Shown here piece by piece: positions 35,060 to 44,682 of a DNA stretch of 64,000 nucleotides. Every line of letters begins with the position of its first letter. The first letter of the stretch is position 1. The stretch covers positions 1-64,000 of the forward strand of contig NZ_BPQD01000017.1 of assembly GCF_022179065.1 (NCBI RefSeq). The letters are read 5' to 3'. A program made the translations under genes and the position numbers. The notes below the pieces were generated by a model, which worked only from the letters and a program-made list of their open reading frames with translations, did not search any database and was not told the DNA's origin. This DNA is from Methylobacterium adhaesivum (GTDB taxonomy: Bacteria; Pseudomonadota; Alphaproteobacteria; Rhizobiales; Beijerinckiaceae).

Positions 35060-35635
35060 TCAGGCGGCCAGCTCCGTCTCCAGCCGGGCCACGGCGTCGC
35101 CGGGCAGATCGAGGGCGTCCGCCAGATCCTTGAGGAACGTCCGCTCCTGCAGGGTGTCGGGATCGATGGCGAGGCGCGCCGCCGTGTAGATGCGGGCCGC
35201 CTGTTCGGGCGTCGTCACGCGCTCGGCGATATCGTCGACATCGGCCGGATCGGCGAGCTCCGTCTCGAGCCAGCGACGGCCGTCGTCTCCGATGCCCGCC
35301 GCCGCCAGGGCGTTGTCGAGGCGCTTGCGCTCGCCCGCATCCACGAGGCCATCCGCCAGGGTCGCCGCCGCCATGGCGCGCAGCATGGTCCGGGCTTCAT
35401 CCTCGCCAACGGTGACGTGATCGAACGGTGTGGCGCCGGCGGGCTCGACGGCGCTCGAAGGCGCAGGCGCCGTCGCTGCGTCCTTCGCCTCGGGAGCGTT
35501 GCGAAGGGCCTTGGCGGCGAGGCCCACCACGAGGGCGAGGCCGCCCAGGGCCGCCGTGGCGGCAAGACCGGTGCGGCGGGTGCGCACCAGCGCATCGACC
35601 ATGTTCTGGGCGTCTGATTGCGGTGCGTCGGACAT
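35060..35635 (-). CDS. DUF533 / TerB-like inner-membrane protein
   Basis: 191 aa. After a short soluble N-terminus comes one hydrophobic segment (GLAATAALGGLALVVGLAAK), an Ala/Pro linker, and a C-terminal helical domain of about 120 residues (RTMLRAMAAATLADGLVDAG, ARIYTAARLAIDPDTLQER) that matches the YebE/DUF533 group related to TerB. Its biochemical role is unknown. The ATG at 35635 (MSDAPQSD) is chosen. A much longer frame continuing upstream on this strand is only the antisense of the next gene. It converges on lysA and diverges from the TIGR02302 gene. Confidence 0.8.
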   Translation of the reverse strand: MSDAPQSDAQNMVDALVRTRRTGLAATAALGGLALVVGLAAKALRNAPEAKDAATAPAPSSAVEPAGATPFDHVTVGEDEARTMLRAMAAATLADGLVDAGERKRLDNALAAAGIGDDGRRWLETELADPADVDDIAERVTTPEQAARIYTAARLAIDPDTLQERTFLKDLADALDLPGDAVARLETELAA

Positions 35636-35815
35636 CGGATCGGGTCTCCCCCTGGGTGAAGCGTGAATCGTTGCCCCAACCGCCCACGGGGCGGGTCGGT
35701 TCGGATGGGCGCACGATTCCGGTCCACCATGGGCTGATTTGACCCGATCGACCCCGGCGGCCACCATGCTAGCTTGCCCGCCCGGCGCCGCAGGGCGCCA
35801 GAGGAGCCAGACACG

Positions 35816-38434
35816 ATGGCCGAGGCCGACCCGGCGACTTCCGGAACGACGCGCGAGGACGACGCGGGCGAGGCGTCCGCCATGCGCGGACGCCTCGACC
35901 GTCTCGTGTCCCGGTCCCGAGCCGCCCTCCTGTGGGAAGGGGCTTGGCCGATCCTGTGGCGCGGCCTCGGCGTCGGGCTCGCGTTCCTCGTCGCCTCCTG
36001 GCTCGGCCTGTGGCTCGACCTCTCGCCGTTCTGGCGCCAGGTGGGCCTCGCGGCCTTCGCCCTCGCCCTCGCCGCCGCGCTCCTGCCTCTCGCGACTCTG
36101 CGTCGCCCGAGCCGGCGCGCCGCCCTGGCGCGGATCGACCGCGAGGCTGCCGGCGGCGACCGCAGCCTCGCCCACGGCCCGGCTTCCGCCATTGAGGACA
36201 CCCTGGCTCTCGGCGTCGGCGATCCGGCGACCCGGGCGCTCTGGGCCTTGCATCAGCGCCGGTCGGCCGAGGCCGTGGCGGGCCTGAAAGCGGCTCCGCC
36301 CCGGCCCGATATGCCCCGGCGCGACCCCCTCGCCCTGCGCGCCGCCCTGGTGGTCGCCGCCGTGGCGAGCTTGTTCGTTGCCGGGTCCGAATGGCGCCAG
36401 CGCATTGCCGGCGCCTTCGACTGGACCCTGCCGCCGCCGCCCGGCCCGACCTTCCGGATCGATGGCTGGATCGATCCGCCTCTCTACACCCGCCTGCCGC
36501 CCCTGGTCGTGACCATGGACGGCGCCGAGCAGCGCCTGCGCGCGCCCGTGAACGCGACCCTCATCGTCCGGATCGCCGGGCGCGGCGAGGCGACCCTCGA
36601 CGCCCGTGCCGGCCTCAAGGCCCTGCCGGGCAAGCCGCCCCATGCCGACCTGCGCGAGGACCGCTTCCAGCTCACCGGCGGCACCGCCGACCTCACCATC
36701 GCGGCGGCCGGCGCACCGCCGCGACACCTCGTGATCGAGACGATTCCCGACCTTCCCCCCGAGGTCCGCCGCATCGGGGCCCTGGAGGTCAACAGCCGTG
36801 GCACCTTCAACCTGACCTACCGCGCCAAGGATGATTACGGCATCGCCTCGGCCGAGGGGATCGTCGAACCCCTGGCCGGGACCCGCGCCCTGGTGCCGCC
36901 GCCCCGCATCGCCCTCGCCCTGCCGGGGGACGCCAGCGGCGAGGCCGATACGAAGACCCTCGTCGACCTCACCGACAACCCATGGTCCGGCGCGCGCGTG
37001 CGCCTCACCCTCGTGGTGAAGGACGAGGCCGGCCAGGAGGGGCGCACGGAGCCGGCCGAGGTCACCCTGCCGGCCCGCGTGTTCACGCAAGCCCTGGCCC
37101 GGTCCCTGGCGGAAGAGCGCCGCCGCCTCATCACCGCCCCCGACGAGAGCCGGGGCCGGGTGCAGACGGCGCTGGACGCCCTCCTCATCTCGCCCGAGCG
37201 GTTCACGCCGGAGCCGAGCGTGTTCCTTGGCCTGAAGACCGCCACGCGGCGCCTGCGGGCCGCCCGGAGCGACGCGGCGCTTATGGAGGTCGCCGACCTC
37301 CTGTGGGAAATGGCCCTCAAGATCGAGGACGGCGACCTGTCGGACGCCGAGAAGAGCTTGCGCGCGGCCCAGGACAACCTCAAGCAGGCCATCGAGCGGA
37401 ACGCCCCCGACGAGGAGATCCAGAAGCTCACCGAAGACCTGAAGAAGGCCCTCGACGCCTTCATGAAGAACATGGCCGAGCGCCAGAGGGAGAAGAGCGC
37501 AAAGCCAAAGGCGGACGGGCAACCGCAGAACCAGGGGGGCAAGACCGTCACCCCCGACGACCTCAACAAGATGCTCAAGGACATGGCCGACGCCATGAAG
37601 CGCGGCGACACGGCGGAAGCCCAGCGCCTCCTCGAACAGCTGCGCGAGATCCTCGAGAACCTCCAGACCGCCGAGCCCGGCGGCAAGTCCGATCCGAGCG
37701 CCCGCGAGATGGCGAAGCAGGCGGACGAGCTCGACAAGCTTTCGCGCGAGCAGCAGGAGCTGCGCGACCAGACCTTCAAGGAAGGCCAGGACAAGGACGG
37801 CCAATCGGGCGAGCCGCGCCCGGGCCAGCGTCCCCAGCGCGGTCAGCCGCAGCGTGGCCAGAAGGGACAGCCCGGCCAGGGCCAGCAAGGTGAGCAGGGC
37901 CAGGGCCAGAAGGGGCAAACTGGCGAGGGGCAGGCCGGCCAGGGCGAGCGCCAGCAGGCCCTGCGCGAGCGCCTTCAGGATCTCCAGCGTCGGATGAAGG
38001 ATCTCGGCATGGAGGGTGAGGAGGGCCTGTCCGAGGCGGAAGAGGCCATGCGCGAGGCCGAAGGGGCCCTCGGTCAGGGCCGCGAGGAGGACGCCGTCGA
38101 TGCCCAGGGCCGGGCCCTTGACGGCCTGAAGCGCGGCGCCGAGGGCATGCAGAAGCAGATGCAGGAGATGGCCCAGGGCGAAGGCGAGGGCCAGCAGGAG
38201 GGCGGCAAGGACCCGAGCCAGCAGGGCCAGACCGGAAGCTCCGAGAACGATCCCCTCGGACGCCCCAACAAGGGCCGCGACATGACGGGCGGCAACGCCC
38301 GCGTGCCGACGGCCGACGAGTCCGCGGTCCAGCGTACCCGACGGATCATGGAGGAGCTGCGACGCAAGCTCGGTGACCCGAGCCGCCCGCGCGAGGAACT
38401 CGACTACTTCGAGCGCCTGCTGCGCCGGAACTGA
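35816..38434 (+). CDS. TIGR02302 / DUF4175 family membrane protein
   Basis: 872 aa. Two hydrophobic segments near 40-85 and one near 165 (ALRAALVVAAVASLFVAGSE) anchor it; the rest is probably periplasmic. A region around FRIDGWIDPPLYTRLPPLVV, a beta-rich middle and a long helical part follow. Residues near 655-715 are a Gln/Gly-rich low-complexity tract of QRGQ and GQGQ units. The C-terminus RREELDYFERLLRRN-like ending is conserved in the family. TIGR02302 proteins are common in Hyphomicrobiales and their function is undefined. The ATG at 35816 has GAGGAG at 35801-35806. Confidence 0.85.
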   Translation: MAEADPATSGTTREDDAGEASAMRGRLDRLVSRSRAALLWEGAWPILWRGLGVGLAFLVASWLGLWLDLSPFWRQVGLAAFALALAAALLPLATLRRPSRRAALARIDREAAGGDRSLAHGPASAIEDTLALGVGDPATRALWALHQRRSAEAVAGLKAAPPRPDMPRRDPLALRAALVVAAVASLFVAGSEWRQRIAGAFDWTLPPPPGPTFRIDGWIDPPLYTRLPPLVVTMDGAEQRLRAPVNATLIVRIAGRGEATLDARAGLKALPGKPPHADLREDRFQLTGGTADLTIAAAGAPPRHLVIETIPDLPPEVRRIGALEVNSRGTFNLTYRAKDDYGIASAEGIVEPLAGTRALVPPPRIALALPGDASGEADTKTLVDLTDNPWSGARVRLTLVVKDEAGQEGRTEPAEVTLPARVFTQALARSLAEERRRLITAPDESRGRVQTALDALLISPERFTPEPSVFLGLKTATRRLRAARSDAALMEVADLLWEMALKIEDGDLSDAEKSLRAAQDNLKQAIERNAPDEEIQKLTEDLKKALDAFMKNMAERQREKSAKPKADGQPQNQGGKTVTPDDLNKMLKDMADAMKRGDTAEAQRLLEQLREILENLQTAEPGGKSDPSAREMAKQADELDKLSREQQELRDQTFKEGQDKDGQSGEPRPGQRPQRGQPQRGQKGQPGQGQQGEQGQGQKGQTGEGQAGQGERQQALRERLQDLQRRMKDLGMEGEEGLSEAEEAMREAEGALGQGREEDAVDAQGRALDGLKRGAEGMQKQMQEMAQGEGEGQQEGGKDPSQQGQTGSSENDPLGRPNKGRDMTGGNARVPTADESAVQRTRRIMEELRRKLGDPSRPREELDYFERLLRRN

Positions 38435-38544
38435 CGCAGGTTCCGGCCCGCACCTGGGCGGGGGCGGGCCCAAGCCACATATGCAAGACATCTTGTGCAA
38501 GACACCTCGGAACGCCCTGCCTCGAGCCGCGAGACCCTTACGCC

Positions 38545-38733
38545 GTGATCTCCTCCAACACCCTCGTCCTCCTCGCCTGCGTGGCGGTGGCCGTCGTTCT
38601 CCTGCTCGGCCTCGTCAACATGATGCGGGGCGGCAGCGCCAACGTCTCGCAGAAGCTCATGCGCCTGCGCGTCCTCCTCCAGTTCCTCGCCATCGTGCTC
38701 ATCATGGGCGTGGTGTGGTGGCGCTCGGCCTGA
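38545..38733 (+). CDS. Twin transmembrane small protein
   Basis: 62 aa with two predicted helices (LVLLACVAVAVVLLLGLVNM and LLQFLAIVLIMGVVWW) separated by a basic loop RGGSANVSQKLMRLR. Small HIG1-like twin-helix proteins of this form are frequently found just upstream of cobalamin adenosyltransferase genes in Hyphomicrobiales. Here the PagL-like gene lies between. The start is a GTG at 38545. Function unknown; a respiratory accessory role is only a guess by likeness to HIG1 proteins. Confidence 0.78.
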   Translation: MISSNTLVLLACVAVAVVLLLGLVNMMRGGSANVSQKLMRLRVLLQFLAIVLIMGVVWWRSA

Positions 38734-38877
38734 GGCGTCCAGGCGTCTGCCCGGTGTGGCGAGGAGGCCGCACCGCCGATCTATCGCGGCCCGGGGCGTG
38801 GATTACGCGGTGGGCGGCCTGACACGCTTCGGGGAGCGCATGCTAGACCGGACCGGTACAACCGGATCGGTTCCTCG

Positions 38878-39495
38878 ATGCTTTCCATCTCGTCCCGCCT
38901 GTTCGCCGGCGTTCTTGCCTTGGCGGCCGTCGCCCCGGTCGAGGCCGCCGACTTGCGCGGTCCGGCCCTGCCCGCCGCCTACGCGGCCCCGGCCCAGCCC
39001 TTGAGCATCGTCTCGGAGGTTCGCATCGGCGGTGCGGTTCAGGATCCCGGCAGCGCCGAGCACAACACCAACAACATCAACGGCGAGATTCTGTTCGCCA
39101 AGCCCCTGGTGAGCCTCGATCCGTTCTGGCAGGCCTTCGTGCCGCGTCCGACCGTTGGCGGCAGCTACAATTTCGGCGGCCGCACGAGTTACGCCTATAT
39201 CGGCGCCACCTGGAGCGTCGACCTCTTCCCGCAGACCCTCGGCAATAGGGTCTTCCTCGAGGGCTTCTTCGGCGCCGGCGCCCATAACGGCCATACGGGT
39301 CCGAAGTCCACCACGCCATTCGGCTTCAACTCGCTCGGCTGCAACCCCCTGTTCCGTGAGGCCGCCGCCCTCGGCTTCCGCTTGACGGAGCATTGGAGCA
39401 TCATGGCAACCGTCGAGCACATGTCGAATGCGGGTCTGTGCGTGAACAATCGCGGCCTGACCAACTTCGGCGGCAAGCTCGGCTATACGTTCTGA
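38878..39495 (+). CDS. PagL-type lipid A 3-O-deacylase (acyloxyacyl hydrolase family)
   Basis: 205-aa outer-membrane beta-barrel enzyme that removes the 3-O acyl chain of lipid A. The signal peptide ends near VAPVEAAD. The catalytic motif EHMSNAGL contains His181 and Ser183, as in PagL's H-x-S-N. Amphipathic strands precede it, and the C-terminus ends in Phe (KLGYTF) as barrel proteins do. Two loop cysteines (155 and 188) are less usual. It sits between the twin-helix protein and the cobalamin adenosyltransferase, likely an insertion into an otherwise conserved order. It would modulate surface LPS. Confidence 0.85.
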   Translation: MLSISSRLFAGVLALAAVAPVEAADLRGPALPAAYAAPAQPLSIVSEVRIGGAVQDPGSAEHNTNNINGEILFAKPLVSLDPFWQAFVPRPTVGGSYNFGGRTSYAYIGATWSVDLFPQTLGNRVFLEGFFGAGAHNGHTGPKSTTPFGFNSLGCNPLFREAAALGFRLTEHWSIMATVEHMSNAGLCVNNRGLTNFGGKLGYTF

Positions 39496-39527
39496 CCTGA
39501 TCCAATCCCCCTAGATCGGACGCCCCC

Positions 39528-40100
39528 TTGGTCACGCTCAACCGCATCTACACCCGCACGGGCGACAAGGGATCGACGGCTTTGGCCAGCGGCGAGCGTC
39601 GCTCGAAGGCGGACCTACGCATCGAGACCTACGGGACGGTGGACGAGACCAATGCCTGCCTCGGCCTCGTGCGGCTCCATGCCGATCCGGCCCTGGATGC
39701 GATGCTAAGTCTGATCCAGAACGACCTGTTCGATCTCGGCGCCGATCTCGCAACTCCCGAGACCGAAACACCCCTGCCCTACGAGCCCCTGCGCATGGTC
39801 GACGCCCAGGTGAAGCGGCTCGAGGCTGATATCGACGCCCTGAACGCCAATCTGTCCCCCCTCAAGTCCTTCGTGCTGCCGGGCGGTTCTCCGGCAGCGG
39901 CGGCCCTGCATCTCGCCCGCACGGTCTGCCGCCGAGCCGAGCGCCTCGCCGTCGCCCTGGCGGCGACCGACGGGGAGGTGGTGTCGGCGCCGGCCCTGCA
40001 ATACCTCAACCGCCTGTCGGATTTCCTGTTCGTGGCGAGCCGCGCGGCCAACGCCAACGGGGCCGACGATGTGCTCTGGGTGCCAGGCAAGAACCGCTGA
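39528..40100 (+). CDS. Cob(I)yrinic acid a,c-diamide adenosyltransferase, PduO type
   Basis: 190 aa. Transfers the adenosyl group of ATP to cob(I)alamin, making coenzyme B12 used for example by methylmalonyl-CoA mutase. The ATP-binding N-terminus NRIYTRTGDKGSTAL, then RIETYGTVDETNACLG and HLARTVCRRAERLAVAL are diagnostic of the PduO family. The start is a TTG at 39528, giving MVTLNRIYTRTGD as in relatives. The gap of 217 bp before etfB suggests a separate promoter, though the order with etfBA-hbd is common in the group. Confidence 0.94.
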   Translation: MVTLNRIYTRTGDKGSTALASGERRSKADLRIETYGTVDETNACLGLVRLHADPALDAMLSLIQNDLFDLGADLATPETETPLPYEPLRMVDAQVKRLEADIDALNANLSPLKSFVLPGGSPAAAALHLARTVCRRAERLAVALAATDGEVVSAPALQYLNRLSDFLFVASRAANANGADDVLWVPGKNR

Positions 40101-40317
40101 TCCAACCTCCGATCCGCGTCCTGAGCTAACTCCGGCCGGTATCCCCGCGCGCTTCGACCGGGGTGCGTCCGCGCACCTGCGTTGACAAGGCGGAAAGCTC
40201 GTCGTTACGGTCCGCCGCCTCAATCGAGAGGGTTCTGGATCACCGGGCGTGCCGGGGATCCTCCGCGCGCCGCGCCGGCCCTCCCCAAAAATATCCGCGC
40301 GGAGGATAGTGACCGCC

Positions 40318-41067
40318 ATGAAGGTTCTGGTGCCCGTCAAGCGGGTCGTCGATTACAACGTCAAGATCCGCGTCAAGGCCGACGGCTCGGGGGTCGATCT
40401 CGCCAACGTCAAGATGTCGATGAACCCCTTCGACGAGATCGCTGTCGAGGAGGCGATCCGCCTGAAGGAGAAGGGCAAGGTCACGGAGATCGTCGCCGTG
40501 TCCATCGGTCCGCAGCAGGCGCAGGAGACCCTGCGCACGGCGCTCGCCATGGGAGCCGACCGCGCGATCCTGGTGAAGACCGACGGCCTCGTGGAGCCGC
40601 TGGCCGTCGCCAAGATCCTCAAGGCCCTCGTTGCCAAGGAATCCCCGGAGCTCGTCATCCTCGGCAAGCAGGCCATCGACGACGATTCCAACCAGACCGG
40701 CCAGATGCTGGCGGCGCTGCTCGATTGGCCCCAGGGCACCTTCGCGTTCAAGCTCGAATTCGGGGACGGCGCCATCGACGTGACCCGCGAGGTCGACGGC
40801 GGCCTCCAGACCGTGAGCCTCAAGCTCCCGGCCATCGTCACGACGGACCTGCGACTCAACGAGCCGCGCTATGCGTCGCTGCCCAACATCATGAAGGCGA
40901 AGAAGAAGCCCCTCGAGGAGCTGACTCCGGACGCGCTCGGCGTCGACGTCACCCCCCGGATCAAGGTGCTCAAGACCGTCGAGCCGGCCGGCCGCAAGGC
41001 GGGCGTGAAGGTCGAGTCCGCCCGGGTCCTCGTCGAGAAGCTCAAGGTCGACGCCGGGGTCATCTGA
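40318..41067 (+). CDS. etfB: Electron transfer flavoprotein subunit beta
   Basis: 249-aa subunit of ETF, which takes electrons from acyl-CoA and related dehydrogenases to ETF:quinone oxidoreductase. Characteristic are [40 protein letters not shown], the AMP-site loop [17 protein letters not shown] and the recognition-loop region [19 protein letters not shown]. The ATG at 40318 gives the canonical N-terminus. etfA follows after 80 bp. Confidence 0.97.
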   Translation: MKVLVPVKRVVDYNVKIRVKADGSGVDLANVKMSMNPFDEIAVEEAIRLKEKGKVTEIVAVSIGPQQAQETLRTALAMGADRAILVKTDGLVEPLAVAKILKALVAKESPELVILGKQAIDDDSNQTGQMLAALLDWPQGTFAFKLEFGDGAIDVTREVDGGLQTVSLKLPAIVTTDLRLNEPRYASLPNIMKAKKKPLEELTPDALGVDVTPRIKVLKTVEPAGRKAGVKVESARVLVEKLKVDAGVI

Positions 41068-41147
41068 CGCCCGGTCCATCCCGTGCGTGACCCGGCGCCG
41101 TGATGGCGACGGGTCCCCGGCCCCCGATTTCCGAGGATTCACCCTGA

Positions 41148-42101
41148 ATGGCCACCCTCCTCTACATCGAACACGACAACGGTGCGGTTCGCGATGCGAG
41201 CCTGAAGGCGCTCACGGCCGCTACCCAGCTCGGCGCCCCCGTCCACGCCCTGGTCCTGGGCAGCGGCAGCCGCCCCGCGGCGGACGCCGCCGCCCAGCTC
41301 GACGGCATCGAGAAGGTGCTCCTCTCCGAGGACGCCGTCTATGACCACGCCCTGGCCGAACCGACCGCCGCCGGGATCGCGGCCATCGCCGCGGGATACG
41401 ACGTGGTGATCGCTGCCGCCTCCACCACGGGCAAGAACGTGCTGCCGCGCGTGGCCGCGCTGCTCGACGTCGCCCAGATCTCCGACATCATCACGGTGGT
41501 CTCGCCCGACACGTTCGAGCGGCCGATCTACGCCGGCAACGCGATCCAGACCGTGCAGGCGACGGAGGCCAAGAAGGTCATCACCGTGCGCACGGCAGCC
41601 TTCAAGGCGGCCGTGTCGGGTGGCTCGGCCGCGCCCGTCGAGCCCGTCTCGGCCGCCGCCCCGGCCTCCGGCGCCTCGACCTTCAAGGGCGAGGAGATCG
41701 CGAAGTCCGATCGTCCCGAACTCGCCGCCGCGCGGATCATCGTCTCGGGCGGCCGGTCGCTCGGTTCGGCGGAGAAATTCAAGGAGCTCATCGAGCCCCT
41801 GGCCGACGCACTCGGCGCTGCGGTCGGCGCCTCGCGGGCGGCCGTGGATGCGGGCTACGCCCCGAACGACTGGCAGGTGGGCCAGACCGGCAAGGTGGTC
41901 GCCCCCGACCTCTACGTGGCGGTGGGCATCTCCGGCGCGATCCAGCATCTCGCCGGCATGAAGGACTCGAAGGTGATCGTCGCCATCAACAAGGACGAGG
42001 ACGCGCCGATCTTCCAGGTGGCGGATTACGGCCTCGTCGGCGACCTGTTCCAGATCGTCCCCGAGTTCCAAGCCGAAGTCGCCAAGGCCAAGGGACAGTA
42101 A
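41148..42101 (+). CDS. etfA: Electron transfer flavoprotein subunit alpha
   Basis: 317-aa FAD-binding partner of EtfB. The C-terminal FAD domain has [60 protein letters not shown] and [20 protein letters not shown], all standard EtfA elements. It is co-directional between etfB and the 3-hydroxybutyryl-CoA dehydrogenase gene, fitting a fatty-acid or butyryl-CoA oxidation role. Confidence 0.97.
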   Translation: MATLLYIEHDNGAVRDASLKALTAATQLGAPVHALVLGSGSRPAADAAAQLDGIEKVLLSEDAVYDHALAEPTAAGIAAIAAGYDVVIAAASTTGKNVLPRVAALLDVAQISDIITVVSPDTFERPIYAGNAIQTVQATEAKKVITVRTAAFKAAVSGGSAAPVEPVSAAAPASGASTFKGEEIAKSDRPELAAARIIVSGGRSLGSAEKFKELIEPLADALGAAVGASRAAVDAGYAPNDWQVGQTGKVVAPDLYVAVGISGAIQHLAGMKDSKVIVAINKDEDAPIFQVADYGLVGDLFQIVPEFQAEVAKAKGQ

Positions 42102-42270
42102 TCTCCGGAGTTCGGGGCGCCCACCGGGAGAATCTCCCGCGCCGGGCTGCCCCGAGACGGGAAATGGTCTAAGATTCTGGTGCGACGCGCGTTTTGACGG
42201 CCGCGGACCCGCCCCCGCTGGAAGCCTCCGGCGACGGGCAGGGAGCGCTTCGGAGGTTTGGATTTACCGC

Positions 42271-43152
42271 ATGGGCATCGATATCAGGACCGTCGGGATT
42301 GTCGGCGCCGGGCAAATGGGCAGCGGCATCGCCCATGTCTGCGCCATGGCGGGTCTCGACGTCCGGCTGAACGACCGTGATCCCGCTCGCATCCGCAACG
42401 GGTTGGCGACCATCGACGGCAACCTCGCCCGGCAGGTCGCCAAAGGCACGATCATCGAGGAGCAGCGCCGCGGCGCCGTGGGCCGCATCGTCGCGGCCGA
42501 ATCCTTCGACGACCTTGGCGGCTGCGATCTCGTCATCGAGGCGGCGACGGAGGACGAGGCGACCAAGCGCCAGATCTTCAGCGCCCTGTGCGGCTCGCTG
42601 CGCCCCGACGCCCTCGTCGCCACCAACACCTCGTCGATCTCGATCACCCGGCTCGCGGCGTCCACGGACCGGCCCGAGCGGTTCATCGGCATCCACTTCA
42701 TGAACCCCGTGCCGGTGATGCAGCTCGTGGAACTCATCCGCGGCATCGCCACGGAGGACCCGACCTACGAGTCTGCCAAAGCGTTCATCGCCAAGCTCGG
42801 CAAGACCTCGACCATGTCGGAGGATTTCCCGGCCTTCATCGTCAACCGCATCCTGCTGCCGATGATCAACGAGGCGATCTATACCCTCTACGAGGGTGTC
42901 GGCTCTGTGGAATCCATCGACACCGCGATGAAGCTCGGCGCCAACCATCCCATGGGGCCGCTGCAGCTCGCCGACTTCATCGGCTTGGACACCTGCCTGT
43001 CGGTGATGCAGGTGCTCTACGAGGGCCTAGCGGATTCGAAGTACCGCCCCTGCCCGCTCCTCGTAAAGTATGTCGAGGCCGGTTGGCTCGGACGCAAGGT
43101 GAAGCGCGGCTTCTACGATTATCGCGGCGAGACACCGGTCCCGACCCGCTGA
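42271..43152 (+). CDS. 3-hydroxybutyryl-CoA dehydrogenase
   Basis: 293-aa NAD(P)-dependent oxidoreductase interconverting 3-hydroxybutyryl-CoA and acetoacetyl-CoA. The Rossmann motif is VGIVGAGQMGSGIAHVCAMA. The catalytic His is in FIGIHFMNPVPVMQLVELI, with FPAFIVNRILLPMINEAI and GANHPMGPLQLADFIGLDT in the C-terminal domain. In a methylotroph it could serve the ethylmalonyl-CoA pathway or polyhydroxybutyrate turnover; the stereospecificity (S) is family knowledge. A terminator follows 17 bp after the stop. Confidence 0.94.
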   Translation: MGIDIRTVGIVGAGQMGSGIAHVCAMAGLDVRLNDRDPARIRNGLATIDGNLARQVAKGTIIEEQRRGAVGRIVAAESFDDLGGCDLVIEAATEDEATKRQIFSALCGSLRPDALVATNTSSISITRLAASTDRPERFIGIHFMNPVPVMQLVELIRGIATEDPTYESAKAFIAKLGKTSTMSEDFPAFIVNRILLPMINEAIYTLYEGVGSVESIDTAMKLGANHPMGPLQLADFIGLDTCLSVMQVLYEGLADSKYRPCPLLVKYVEAGWLGRKVKRGFYDYRGETPVPTR

Positions 43153-43169
43153 ACTCTATAGGTCTCAAG

Positions 43170-43208
43170 AAAAAGCCCGGCCCCGCATGACGCGGGACCG
43201 GGCTTTTT
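43170..43208. terminator. Bidirectional terminator after the hbd gene
   Basis: AAAAAGCCCGG...CCGGGCTTTTT forms a 17-bp stem with one mismatch around an ATGAC loop, A-run left and T-run right. It serves both the plus-strand dehydrogenase and the convergent small membrane protein. Confidence 0.92.
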
Positions 43209-43224
43209 CGTGCGCGCCCTACGA

Positions 43225-43509
43225 TCAGCGACCCGAGGTCGTCGACGGCTGGGTATTGGCCGGGACGGTGCTGCCGGTGCTGGCCGGCATCTCGGACTTC
43301 AGGCCGTTGTTCGGCTGGGAGGCGGCGCCCGGGTTCTGGGTCCCGGCGCTGGTCTGGCTGGCGTAGTCCGGTCCCGACTTCGAGCCCTGCCAGGACATCA
43401 GGCCGACGATGGCCACCGCCAGGAGGGCGAGGCTCCCCAGGAGGACGAAGAGGACCGGCTTGCCCCGCTTACCCTGGCGGGATTCCTGTCCGTGAAGCTG
43501 CTCTACCAT
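43225..43509 (-). CDS. Small single-helix membrane protein
   Basis: 94 aa: a short basic N-terminus (GQESRQGKRGK), one helix (PVLFVLLGSLALLAVAIVGL), then a Ser/Thr/Pro/Asn-rich disordered tail. The ATG at 43509 (MVEQLHGQ) is chosen over an in-frame start 21 codons earlier. No family recognised. It ends 16 bp from the shared terminator. Confidence 0.6.
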   Translation of the reverse strand: MVEQLHGQESRQGKRGKPVLFVLLGSLALLAVAIVGLMSWQGSKSGPDYASQTSAGTQNPGAASQPNNGLKSEMPASTGSTVPANTQPSTTSGR

Positions 43510-43602
43510 TCTGTCCCCTCGTCGCTGGCCCCGGCGATGGAACCGGGACACGTTACTCTCGATGGGGGGCAAACGCCGGGTCGGATCGGAGAGTTCCTGA
43601 GC

Positions 43603-44613
43603 TCAGCGACCCGTCACCAGCATGATCTTGCCGAGATGGGCGCTCGACTCCATCAATTCGTGGGCTTTGGCCGCCTGCTCTAGGGGGAACGTGGCGTGGA
43701 TGATGGGTCGGATCGTCCCGGCTTCGAGGAGCGGCCACACCTCCCGACTGAGCCCCCGCGCGATGGCGGCCTTCTCGGTTTTCGGTCGGGCGCGCAGGGT
43801 GGCACCCGTGAAGGTGAGGCGCTTCATCATGATCGGTGTCATGCTGAACGACTCCACCTTGTAGCCCTGCATGAAGGCGATCTGGACGAGGCGGCCCTCG
43901 ATGGCGAGGGCCGAAAGGTTCTTTGCCAGATACGGCGCCCCCACCATGTCGAGGATCACGTCGACGCCGTTGCCGTCGGTGAGGGCCTTCACCCGCTCGA
44001 CGAAATCCTCCTCGCGGTAGTTGATGGCGGCGTCGGCGCCGAGGTCTCGGCAAAACGCGCACTTTTCCGCCGAACCGGCCGTGGCGAAGACCCGGGCGCC
44101 GTGGTGCTTGGCGATCTGGATCGCCGTCGAGCCGATGCCGCTCGATCCGCCATGGACGAGAAAGGTCTCGCCGGGCTGGAGGCGGCCGCGTTCGATCACG
44201 TTGGAATAGACGGTGAAGTAGGTCTCCGGAATGCCGGCGGCCTCGACGAGGGACAGGGGCGCGGGGCGCGGCAGGCACTGGCCGGCTTCCGCCACGGCGA
44301 ACTCGGCGTAGCCGCCGCTGATCGTGAGCGCGCAGACCTCGTCGCCGAGCGAAAGACCCTCCACGCCCTCGCCCAGGGCAACGATGCGGCCGGCGACTTC
44401 GAGGCCGGGGATCTCGGTGGCGCCCTTCGGCGGGGGATACTTGCCTTCACGCTGCTGGATGTCCGGCCGGTTGACGCCCGCCGCCACCACCTCGATGAGC
44501 ACCTGACCGGGGCCGGCCACCGGCAGGGGCGCCGTCTCGATGGCCAGAACCTCCGGTCCGCCGGCGGCGGTGAACCGGATCTGACGCATGGTCTCGGGCA
44601 GGCTGGCGGTCAT
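43603..44613 (-). CDS. NAD(P)H quinone oxidoreductase, PIG3 family
   Basis: 336-aa zinc-free medium-chain dehydrogenase/reductase. Landmarks are AAGVNRPDIQQREGKYPPPK, EIPGLEVAGRIVALGEG, the NADPH loop VHGGSSGIGSTAIQIAKHHG and the ending HAKIMLVTG-like segment (LGKIMLVTGR). The NRPD and KYPPP pattern is that of the TIGR02824/PIG3 group. It reduces quinones or similar electrophiles in the cytosol. The ATG at 44613 is preferred. It is not tightly linked to upp (69 bp). Confidence 0.92.
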   Translation of the reverse strand: MTASLPETMRQIRFTAAGGPEVLAIETAPLPVAGPGQVLIEVVAAGVNRPDIQQREGKYPPPKGATEIPGLEVAGRIVALGEGVEGLSLGDEVCALTISGGYAEFAVAEAGQCLPRPAPLSLVEAAGIPETYFTVYSNVIERGRLQPGETFLVHGGSSGIGSTAIQIAKHHGARVFATAGSAEKCAFCRDLGADAAINYREEDFVERVKALTDGNGVDVILDMVGAPYLAKNLSALAIEGRLVQIAFMQGYKVESFSMTPIMMKRLTFTGATLRARPKTEKAAIARGLSREVWPLLEAGTIRPIIHATFPLEQAAKAHELMESSAHLGKIMLVTGR

Positions 44614-44682
44614 GGGCGATCTCCTACGGGACACGCCGTCATGAGCGGCCGCGATGCCCCTTGGCAAGGGTATGGGCGATGG

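Noticed and set aside
35636-38500. Very long minus-strand open frame continuing upstream of the DUF533 gene
   Set aside because: It is antisense to the TIGR02302 gene, whose plus-strand product has family motifs and a good ribosome-binding site. Long antisense frames are expected at this GC content, and the translation is Leu/Ala/Gly-biased without domains.
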